Below are positions 47,853-57,906 of a DNA stretch of 64,000 bases, in pieces. Where the stretch lies: contig NC_089561.1 of the NCBI RefSeq assembly GCF_040115645.1, positions 3,410,001 to 3,474,000 of the forward strand, read 5' to 3'. The notes below the pieces were generated by a model. That model was not told the origin of the DNA and did not search any database. It saw only the letters and a list, made by a program, of their open reading frames with translations. The number at the start of each line of letters is the position of its first letter. Positions within the stretch are counted from its first letter, which is position 1. Position numbers and translations under genes: made by a program. This DNA is from Euwallacea fornicatus (taxonomy: Eukaryota; Arthropoda; Insecta; Coleoptera; Curculionidae).

Positions 47853-50330
47853 ATGAGTTACAATTTTTTTTGTCAATTTCTGGAAAGATTTTCAAAAAAG
47901 AGCTCTATACACGGCGTACAATATATTGGAAATAACAACATTTCCAAGTTAGAGCGGTAAAGTATTTCGGGTCTTTTCTATAGAAAGAAATACTGGAACT
48001 CAAAATATTTTAGTGTCTTATGGCTTCTAATATTGACTGCCGCAATATTCTCAGGATACTATTTCGTAAAATCAAGCGTGGACCACTATTTCGCAAATCC
48101 TACTGTAGTGACCATAGAGAAAGACTTCAGAAATTGGGAGAATCCCTTTCCAGCCGTTACGGCTTGTTATGTGGAAAAAGTGGATTTGGAGAAGGCGCAA
48201 GAATACATTCAAAAGTATATATAACATATTTGATCGTCGTTGCATGTGAATTGTATATACAGAGCGATCCAACGAAATCTTTCCACTACGGTTATTTTGG
48301 ATAATTGCAGAACTATCATAAAACGCCAAGACACATCGATTGTTTTTTCAAAGGGCACATGGTGACCGGATTTTAAATTTATTGTAATAGCCCCCTCTAT
48401 GGGGAGGGGGTCAATTAGCTTTGGAATTTCAAATAGGCCCATAGATCACCTGACCTCCCATTTTAAAGGTAATAATTTTTTTTTTTAATGTAATACTCAA
48501 TTTTTTTTACCACCAGTTCTGAGGAAAATAATACCCAAAGTACCTATTCAAACAATTAAATTAAATTATTTATTTATGTATTTATTCAAATATTAATTTA
48601 ACTAATTTATTATTATATTTTGTCATGTACAAAATAATTAAATGTTCAAAATGATTTCCCCTCTCCTCCATACAGTAAAATAAATGTTGCTCCATATTTC
48701 TTCGAACATTTTCATATTAAATTAAATTCTCTTATTAAATTAATAATGGTACTCATAATAATGGAAAAAGTTGGTTTATTTCAGTCCGTCAAAAGGATTT
48801 TGTGGATATTTCGTAACATCTTCTGCATAATTTGGGCGTTATATTTCTCAGGATTGTTGGAGAAAAACAAAAAAAAATTGGTATTAATTTAAAGAGAATT
48901 TTCTGACCTTTAAAATGAAGAGTGACCCGACCCATAGGCCTATTCGAAATTCTATGCTCATTGCATCCCCACAGAAGGAGTTATTTCAATAAATTTAAAA
49001 TCCGGCCTTCAAGTGCCCCCCTCGATCAAAGAAGAACGTATTGATCTCCTGTATTACCTACATCCCTTTTAGGACATGGGGTATAACTAATACCTCAAGC
49101 GACTTCAACCATTATCTCGATTTCGTAAAAATAGTCTCCAATTTGACCTACAGCACCCTCCACACACTGGACAAATTCAAAAGCAATCGGGTTTTGAAGA
49201 GCACTGATTGGCTTTCTTTGATGAAATACGTCCATCCAACTCTTAATGGTGCTCTAGTGACATTTCAAACCAAATCCAAACCCAACTGGGAGTTCGTTAT
49301 AACCGAGTTGGGGCTTTGCTTCACTTTAAACTCTCGCTTTACTCAATTGCTGTCTACAGAGTAAGTCGCTTTCCTTTGATTAATTAGAGAATAATTGTTG
49401 GTGATTATCAGAAAAAAAACTCTAAAATCTGAAAATTTGAAATGCCACTACCTCAACGGATTGTGCTACGCTCGTTATGATTCAAATAGAGATATGCCGT
49501 TATTCTATCACGTCCATTCTCCTTTGGAGGTGATCCATACCACGTCAGAAAGCCCAATTTTATTGGGGCGAAGCCAAGAATATGAAATAAACTATAAGTT
49601 AGCTGAGACATATTCTTTAGGGGATATTCGCTATCTTAGTCCTCAACAAAGAAAGTGTCGTTTTGAAGACGAACCACTGAGTGACCAATTACCAGCATAC
49701 AGCATTGGATTATGTTTCATGGAGTGCCGATACAAATTGGCTATGAAAAGATGTGGATGTAGGCCGTTTTTCTACAATTTTTTGAGTATTTATCTAAATT
49801 CTTTATCACACGATGATTTAACATCTATTTAATAGAGGGCAAGGAATGCAACATGGAAGGTCTTCTGTGCCTCTCAAAGATATCCCAGATGTTCTCTCAA
49901 TCTGCTGAAGAGACTGGATGCAACTGTCCTCAACCTTGCAATTTGATGGTTTACTTAAGGCAAATTCCCAAAATAACTGAATGGTTTAAAGGCTACTTAA
50001 AATATTTTGATATAGTATTTATTAAGGCTAATTTAACAGGAACAACCAGTTGTATTTCGATCAGAGAATTACCTTTAGATGGGGTCTTATGCAGCCTATG
50101 ACGAAATATCACAGGAAAATAATTTTTGGATTTCAGGATTTGATAGGTTTTGGTTTCGTACCTTATTACGGTTCTGTGCTCACAAGTCGGTTTTTGCAGT
50201 TTCTTTTGGGGGTGTTCTATCCCTCTATTTAGGAGTGAGCCTTGTGAGCACTGTTGAAACAGTATATCTCATCGCTGAGGATATTTATTTCTATTGGGCC
50301 AACAAGAAGAAATTAATAAACGCTGAATAA
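47853..50330 (+). CDS. pickpocket-type DEG/ENaC sodium channel subunit
   Basis: Amiloride-sensitive cation channel family, acting in insect taste, touch or osmosensation; which ppk this is cannot be told. Seven exons, 47853-47956, 48014-48214, 49073-49360, 49412-49785, 49836-49983, 50040-50146 and 50200-50330, give 450 aa. Features: SSIHGVQYIG near the N-terminus, TM1 (about 36-54, LERVLWLLILTAAIFSGYYF), PFPAVTACY, ELGLCFTLNS, the Cys-rich GLCFMECRYKLAMKRCGC, CNCPQPCN, and TM2 (about 408-432) with the G-V-S selectivity motif in VSFGGVLSLYLGVSLVS. The start is the first Met, with only 10 residues before FSKKSS. The exon 1/2 junction at 48014 avoids an in-frame TAA. The extracellular loop is on the short side for the family. 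Confidence 0.88.
48335..49035. repeat. foldback element in pickpocket intron 2
   Basis: The left arm (about 48340-48475) and right arm (about 48905-49030) are inverted copies sharing CCGGATTTTAAATTTATTG, TTTCRAATAGGCC and CATTTTAAAGGT (left reading). The right arm ends only about 40 nt before the next exon, so the element supplies most of that intron's 3' half. Confidence 0.65.
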
Positions 50331-50604
50331 GTTGACGTCATTTCCTCTTAGCAGATCTTAATTTTATACTTTCATAAAGCTGTGTTCGTTATCGTTTGCA
50401 AGTTCACAATAACAACGCTATTGATACGAGCTGTTCTTATCGGAATTTTTACGATGAAATTCATCCATTCTTAGAATGTTCCTTCTTTGAAAGCTGGCCA
50501 GGGTCACTGTTCATAATTAGCAAAAAAGCCTTTGTGAACATGGGAGATCTCCTATTTCAAAATTAATTATCTAGGCCAAGATATTAGAGTCTATACTATT
50601 AATA

Positions 50605-52459
50605 ATGAAGGTTGTTTGTTTTGTGCTTGTTTTAACGGGATTGCACTTATCGGTAAGCTAATTTAATATTTAAAGTTCTATTCACTACATCAAATCTTTT
50701 TGTATGCAGGTTACTTCAAATTCAGTGAAAGTCTCACTATACTATGAAACTCTATGTCCAGATTGCATGAATTTCATCAAAAACCAGTTACATTTAAATT
50801 ATAAATTATTTGGAAGGGACTTAGTACAACTGGAATTAATTCCTTATGGAAATGCAAAGGTAATTTTTCGATTGTACCGGGTTAGCTATTCAACTTCTTC
50901 ATTAAACAGTTTTTGGTTTCCCATTGTGGTTGATGATTGAAATTTAGTTTCAGGCTAGAATCATATAAAGTGGTCTTAAAATGTATCGAAACGTCCGAAA
51001 ATCGTAAAAAAATTTAAAGTTGTTTAAAATAATGAAATTGGTAGCTACTTCCGGTGTAACCGGAAGTGCCGTCATTTTGAAAATATTTTGCTTAGATTCA
51101 AAATTACCGATTGTAGTCTGAAATGAAATTTTATTGGGCTACGAGAGTGGGAAGTCAAAATTTTTTAATAAACGGGCCGCGTGACTAATCTTACACAGGG
51201 TGTTTTCTAACTATGAGTAAAAAGTTTAAGGGCGTAATTCTGAATACATTTCAAGTGGAAAATGTCTAATAAACAAATACCCGCAAATGTTTTGTATTCA
51301 AAATAGGAGGTATTAAAATATACGATAAAAAACTTTTCCATGAATATTTCCAATATGGCTCAAATTGGATTTTTGGATTTGAGCAGGCAAGTGTGCAGGA
51401 AAATCTCCGTGTTTATATGTACTCAAATTTTTTCCATTAGATAGTGGTGTACCCTTGGGATATCTTTAATACTCTATTTTCACGCGAAATGTACGATGTT
51501 GCGTTTGCCATTAGTTAAAATCTATTTTTATATTCTTTGTGCCAAACAGAATCGAAAAAGATTGCAACAACGCCTTATTGGTAATTGATCAGTGCAAAGT
51601 TTATTTATTTCAAAATCAAGAAGAAAAACTTAAATGAATTTTATGAGAACTATTAGAAAAAAACTCGAATTGAAAAAAATAAAAAAAACTTGCTCTGATT
51701 ATAAATTGACTGCCACTTTTAGCGCCAGTAAAAAATATTATTTATACCATTTTTTATATCAATAAAAAATCCAATTTGAGCCATAATGGAACTATTTAAT
51801 GAACACGTTTTTGTTGGTATATTTTAACACCCTGTATTTTGAAAACGAAGCTTTTGCGGACATTTGTTTATTAGACATTTTCCAGTTGACATGCATACAT
51901 GAATACGCTATTAAATTTTCGGCATGTAGTTAGTGATCGCTCCGTATACGAAAGGTTTTTCATTTTTTGGTTCTAAGGAGAATGGGCCTAAAAATTTCAC
52001 TTGCCAACACGGTCCTAATGAGTGCTACGGAAACGAAGTGGAGGGTTGTGTCATTAATTCCGAATCCATTGATACTAGTGAGAGCTTTGTTAGCTGTTCT
52101 GAAGATCTTCAAAACACTTCACTCAAAGCCAATTTGAAGCACGTGGGTGCTCCCTTGATTGACGAACAAAAATTCTTATACGTAACTTTTAGTGTGCTGA
52201 AAAAAACCACATTAAATGGGAAGGAATAGAAGAATGCCTGTCTTCAGGCAAAGCCCTGGACATAATGGCAGATAATGGGTCGAAAACTAGGAAATTAGCA
52301 CTAAAATGGGTCCCAACAATAGTGTTTAATGATAAGTTTAGTGCACAAGAATCCAATGAAGCTCAAAATGACCTGAAAGGAGTTATTTGCAAATATGTGG
52401 ATAATAAGAAGATATGTGATGAACCTCATCGTTATCAGCCCAATGTAGTTATAGTCTAA
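50605..52459 (+). CDS. GILT1: gamma-interferon-inducible lysosomal thiol reductase (GILT)-like, copy 1
   Basis: Secreted or lysosomal thiol reductase that reduces protein disulfides. Four exons, 50605-50652, 50710-50859, 51978-52142 and 52193-52459, all phase 0, give 209 aa. Signal peptide about 1-18. The active site CPDC (32-35) is intact in YYETLCPDC. The GILT signature CQHG-x2-EC-x2-N-x4-C is present at 75-90 (CQHGPNECYGNEVEGC). CAEKNHIKW, CLSSGKALD and VPTIVFND follow. The short intron 3 (50 nt) is needed to reach CAEKNH; reading through it breaks the frame. AATAAA at 52558. Intron 2 carries a foldback element. Confidence 0.9.
51190..51935. repeat. foldback element in GILT1 intron 2
   Basis: The left arm (about 51231-51395) and right arm (about 51750-51915) match in inverted orientation. 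Shared words include GGAAAATGTCTAATAAACAA and ATGGCTCAAATTGGATTTTT. ACAGGGTGTT (51193) and AACACCCTGTATTTT (51829) mark element-type ends. No transposase is seen. Confidence 0.72.
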
Positions 52460-52569
52460 TTAATTCCGAAGACTATATAATAAGTTAGATTAGGTAAAAT
52501 ATTAGGACATAACTGATTATTTATGAAGCGTAAATGTTAATAATAACAACTACGTTAAATAAATGTAAC

Positions 52570-53427
52570 ATTCGAATATGAACTTTAATTTTAGTGGTAA
52601 TCTCGCGTTAACAAGCTGGGACATGAAGATTCCTAAAAAAGAGAGGACACGAGGTAGTGATTTTCGGATTTTTAGAAAATTCAAAAACCTCAAATAAATT
52701 CATTAAAATGGCGAACTTATTGAGAAAAAAAGTTCTCTACGAACCACAGTTTTTGCACTTTAATTACACCCAAAACGTAGCGACATCATGAGTAGATCTG
52801 CAGGTTCCCGTAATGGTAGGAAAATAAACGGGTTTTCATATTTTTGAGATACCTGAAAAGTCTGTACACAAAATAACCCAACTCTGAAATTGTCGAGGTA
52901 AATATATCGGTGATTTCATAAATGTTTCACTCTTCTTTCTACTCTAAAGGTGGCCAAAATAAACGACTTCAAACCTAAATATTCCCAAAAAGGCAGTAAA
53001 AAAAATTCGGCTTTGAGAATTTTCAGAAAACTGAAGAAGTCTGATATTAAATCTATGTGGAATTATTGAGTAAAATAAATCTAAATTTCCCTCATAGATC
53101 ACATAGGTATTTTCCACCGGATCATCACGATGAAAACTCAGCAAGTTAAAAAATCAATTAAACCTTTCTCAAATGCCTTCAAATACCTTGTTAATTTCAA
53201 TAATAAAATTCAAAATTGAACAAATTGCTTTTGCTCAGGCTTCCCCTAGGTATTTATCTTAAACTTTCCGATAAGGATCTTGTTTATTTTAACTGCTAAA
53301 TAAATAAATTTCTTTCAGTGGCAATTGTTGTTAAGGCATATAAGTGGCAGAGTTTGGTCAATATACTAATTTGAACGTATCTAACAAGTTGCCTTATTTC
53401 TACTTGACCATTGCTACGAATATTGAA
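52570..53427. other. intergenic between the two GILT genes
   Basis: AT-rich. Diverged repeats (a TTTTCGGATTTTTAGAAAATTC-like stretch near 52660 resembles 53010). No gene seen. Confidence 0.35.
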
Positions 53428-56400
53428 ATGAACAGCCTAATAGTGTGCTTGATTTCTGTGATTTCCATTTACGTAGTGGTAAGTGAATGACTTGTTCAAA
53501 TACGAACATCACGAGAATATACAGGGTGAGTCGATTGATATTAGCAGAACTTTGGCACTCGATACAGTACCTTATTTTAAGCTCAGTAAGTCATACAAAC
53601 ATGTGTCGGCAAACGTTTCGTTTTTGAAACACAGGATGTCAAAGTTTTAGATAGTTTTTTGAATTTCGCACACAGCTCCTATAGTTTTTGAGATGATTTA
53701 TTCAAATTTTTATTATGTGTTACTTATGATGGTCCATACGTTTTAACATGTTTCGACAACTTATGTACGTACAGGATGATATTTTTCGACATTCAGGCCC
53801 TATTTTACCACTCAGAAAATTTTTCTAGTGCGCCACTGACTGCTTAATTTTAAAAATTTGGGTTCCACAGTCAGTTTAGAATCTTTTTTGCCATTTCCAA
53901 TTTTATCGTATTTATAGCCGTTTTGGATTAATTTGAAAAAGTCTCTGAAAGAAAATTTTATTTTTAAATATGTTTTCGGGGGTAACAGCATAAGTGCATC
54001 AAAATTACCGAACACTTTTGCATGGAAGCGTGCAAGAATAATAAGTCAGGACATTATTACTTTACTAACAACCCGGAACTATTTTCTTTTACTCGTGACT
54101 TTAATGGTTGCCTGATGGTCTTCTACAATAGATTGTTAAATTACGGATGAATAAGATGTTTATTAATGATACGTTCTTTCAGAGACTTTCAAATTACTTG
54201 GAAACGATTGCAGATATGATAAAATTGCACAATATAAAAAATTCTTAATTGAAAGTGGGATCCAAATTTTTGAGATTAAGCAGTCGGTGAAACACTACAG
54301 AAAAGTTTTGGACGGTAAAATGTGGCCTGACCACTGAAAAAATGTCATTTCGTAAGATTTAAAACCATTTAGGCATATCAAAATTTGTAGTTCATCACAG
54401 GTAACAAATGGTAAAAATTTGAATAAATTGTCTTACACACTATAAAAGGTCTGTGGGAAATACAAAAAAATTCAAAATTTTGGTACTCTGTACCTGAAAA
54501 ACGAAACGTTTGTCTACATATGTTCACATGACTTATTGAGCTTAAAATGAGGTCCTATATCGAATACCACAATCATATAAATATAAATTGACGCACCCAA
54601 TTTAACATAGGATAGTAAATACGGAAAATTTACTAAAATAGAGGATGTCTTTAGCTGAGTGCCCATTAGATATATTTACAGAATAGCGGATACTAACAAA
54701 TAACAATTTGGTATGTAAGCGTTTGACCCCTAGATTTATTAGTCAAAAATATATTCAAAATGAGGGCACTTTCCGAAATACCGGAAATTCATAATAACTT
54801 TGTTATTTTAAATAGAACGACCCTATTTAAAATTATTTTTTGATTCCATCTTAAATTTCAGGTCAACTTCATGTAACATACTGATAACCGAAAATGTGAA
54901 TTTTCGGTGATAAATTTCTTTTATGTCGAAATTGGCAAAAATCTTCTGTGCAATAAAAATTTATTATACTAGAACTAACAGAGGTAGGACAACAAAATTT
55001 TGCCAGTAAAAAGTCAATACATTATATTTCATCCTTTTTAATTACAATTTTGATAATAACCTACAGGGTGGTCTCCAAAGAAATTGAACTAAGCCGACAG
55101 AAAAATGCCGAAATGTCATTTTCTTTAAATGAGGCACCTCTTGTCTTATTATATGGGTCAAAAAGCCATTTTATTCTGCTATCAGTCAATTACGTAAGAT
55201 TTTTTTTAAATTGTTTCATTTTAAAATTTGAAAAAGACATTAAACACATTATTAGTTGCTTGGTGTTGTAATATCCTTAATTACGTGTCAACAAATTATT
55301 TTAATAAACCACCATTTCTTTCCAAACATTTTCCTGTCCGTAAGTATACCCGGTAAAAACTTATATAACAAAAATAATTCTTATGTAAGAGTAGGAAAGT
55401 GTTACACGACTGAATACAAAATAAAATTGCCTTTTAATACATGTTATAAAATATGGGATGTCCCATTTGAAGGAAACGACTTTTCGGCATTTTCGTATTG
55501 GCCTAGTCCTATTTACGTTGCAGACCACCCTGTATATGATTATCAAATTTGAAATTGGAAAGAATGGTCAATGTTTGGACGTTTTACTGATAAACTTTTG
55601 TTGTTCTATCTTTGTTATCTGCGTTGTAACATTTTTTTTTTATACAAAAGATTTTTCAAAATTTTGACATTAAAACAATTTTTACCTCCGAAAGTTACCA
55701 TTTTACGGTATCAGAGTGCTATATAGAGTTGACCTGAGAGTCAACATGGAATTATTAAAAACAAAAACAAAACATAACAATTCTATTTACAATAAACAAA
55801 GTTGTTATCAATTTTCAATCTTCCTTAAGCTCAAATGACTGCGTACCAAATTGTGCATTTCCAGCTTTCGCAGTTCTTTAAATGGGCTTTTAAGGGGCAC
55901 GTAACTAAAAAACGTCCTGTATTTGTAATCTTCTAGAACGCAGTCCCGGTGACAATATACTACGAAGCACTCTGTTCGGACAGTGTCCATTTTATCACCA
56001 GACAGTTGTACCCCAACTACCAGTATTTTAAGGATTACGTGACAATAGACTTCATTCCTTATGGAAAATCTTTAGTATTTGAATTCATCATTTAAAACTC
56101 AACAGTTGCTAAAATGTTCCTTATTCAGCACTTCTACAACGCCACAAATGGAAAGTACTCGTTCATCTGCCATCATGGAAAGGAGGAATGCAAAGGGAAT
56201 AAGTTTCACGCGTGCGCCCTGGCTCAAATTGACAATAAGGACACTCAACTTGAATTTATAGTTTGCATCATGTCCACTAAAAATCCGGCAAATATTTATT
56301 ATATCGAACGCGTAGGAGAATTATTTTATTATTTTCCAGTTAAAAAAAATTAACTAAAAGTAATTTTTTAGTGTTCCCAAAAATACAACTTGGACTTTAA

Positions 56401-56665
56401 AAAACTGACCACTTGTATGGTGTCTTCGGAAGGTGACAAACTTCTGGCTTCGCATGGAGACAAAACCTGGAAATTGGAACCCAACATATATTTCGTGCCC
56501 ACGGTGGTGTTCAATAACAGTGTGATGATAGATGCCAACGATCAGAACAAATCAATGGTTGATTTCAAAGATATTGTGTGCAAGAAAATTTCGGTACACA
56601 AGCTAAAGATATGTGAGCATTCGGGATTCTTTGATAGGATCAAGAACTACTTTTCATCGAGATAA
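53428..56665 (+). CDS. GILT-like protein, copy 2, CXXC active site lost
   Basis: Tandem relative of GILT1 with the same four-exon, phase-0 layout: 53428-53478, 55937-56074, 56129-56311 and 56372-56665; 221 aa. Signal peptide about 1-19. The active-site position reads CSDS (30-33) in YYEALCSDS, so the second cysteine of CXXC is Ser. The signature at 77-92 is CHHG-x2-EC-x2-N-x4-C, with His for Gln. SHGDKTWKLEPN, FVPTVVFNN and CKK follow, and the reading frame is otherwise intact. It cannot perform the usual dithiol reduction, so it may be a binding or otherwise altered member. The 2.5 kb intron 1 is swollen by two inverted-repeat elements. Confidence 0.85.
53520..54592. repeat. long foldback element in GILT2 intron 1
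   Basis: Arms of about 430 nt each (53520-53950 and 54160-54592) pair in inverted orientation around about 200 nt. Left TACAGGGTGAGTCGAT pairs with right GACGCACCCAATT. Shared internal words are TTTTAAGCTCARTAAGTCAT, AAACGTTTCGTTTTT, GACTGCTTAATYTYAAAAATT and GAAAGTCTCTGAAAG. No coding frame survives. Confidence 0.75.
55060..55537. mobile_element. MITE-like element with terminal inverted repeats in GILT2 intron 1
   Basis: The ends are TACAGGGTGGTCTCCAA (left) and TTGCAGACCACCCTGTATA (right), a clear terminal inverted repeat. The similarity continues inwards for about 100 nt (AAATGCCGAAA(T/A)GTC(A/G)TTTYCTT). Length about 475 nt. The 60-98 codon frames within it, on both strands, are not genes. 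Confidence 0.75.
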
Positions 56666-56679
56666 AAACTTCATTTTTT

Positions 56680-57830
56680 CGTTAAAAAAACACAGACTGT
56701 TTCAATTATCGTACGTGTATTTTCCATAGTGATCTACATTGATTAACGTAATGATTTCTTAATTTCTGCATCGTTTCCATCGTAAAGCAAAACGTTATCA
56801 ATTAATTTTAATAACAAAGTTATATACACAAAACATTTTCATAAACTATATATTGTGTGGTGAATAGTTAACTAAGATTTTAACAATAAAACAGTAATCA
56901 AAAGGGTCTTTAAATTGAACTCAACGGAAAGTAAATGTTCACTATTTGCTTTCTCTTCCATCACAAAAGTATTATCATGAAGAACAATTTAAAACTGAGT
57001 TAGTTCTACTGAATTTGCGTACATTGTAAAATTCTGAAAATGCTGTAAATTCGTTGGAAAATCAGACGCCTTATGTGCCTCTGGATGCACATCAGAGCTG
57101 TAGTTCTCCTACATAAATCCAGGGAAATAACCGTTTAAATGGCTTTTTTTAGGAGACTTAACTTCCTCTCTAAAGTACAGTGAGATTTAATACTGACCAA
57201 CTTCAGAAAAATTCAAATACTTCTGCTTTTCCTTTTCTGCCCATCCACACATATATTTACAAAGGCTCCGTTTCGAGAGCCTTTAGATGTTGGTTTTGAG
57301 CCTTCATAAATACCTGAAACCTCTAAATTTGCCTAATGTGAAAAGTATCAGAGTTGCAAGAATTTGAGAGCCCAAGATGTTAAAGTTGTTAGCACACTCT
57401 AATATTTTCCAACTAGTGAGAATTTGCTTCCTTTTTGTCTATAACAATGACCGAAATTTTCCATTTCGCAGATGCAGTTTGCGAGATATTGACGTTTGCT
57501 TTGTATGTTCTAGGCAGGGTACATACACGAAATGGACTGTTTTCTTTTGATTCCCAAACTAAGAGAAAAAACTATAACAGTTTCCCTATGTAGCAACCAT
57601 AATGTTTTGTAAAAATCTTACCCTCTAATCAATTAGGTATCTACTTACATACCATAACTTACTCCCTACACGATTACATTACCGAGCTTAAAAGTGTATA
57701 AGATAGTTTGAACTACAAAATTCGTGATTACTATAATGCAATTATCCGTTTCCAAACAGATTGTTTTAGATTTTTGTCAGTTGTGTATGTTTATAAACAG
57801 CTTCGCTGATGAGCCGACAATCTTAATATT
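56680..57830. other. intergenic, convergent 3' flanks
   Basis: Region between the GILT2 stop and the nicotinic receptor 3' end. AT-rich, no gene seen. TTTATT near 57830 and 57889 would be minus-strand AATAAA signals for the receptor gene. Confidence 0.4.
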
Positions 57831-57906
57831 TTATTCAGTCAGTAAAAAGAAATTGTTTTGTGGAAAATAAAATCAAAACAAAGAAATTTATTGTAAATTA
57901 AAAAAC

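Noticed and set aside
47957..47983. A 27-nt intron, or an in-frame TAA, in pickpocket exon 1/2 suggesting a pseudogene
   Set aside because: Using the next acceptor (TATTTTAG ending at 48013) gives a normal 57-nt intron in the same phase and restores the expected LER-x2-W start of TM1, so the gene is intact.
55256..55552. 98-codon plus-strand frame in GILT2 intron 1
   Set aside because: It lies inside the inverted-repeat element at 55060-55537 and includes its terminal repeat, so it is not a gene.
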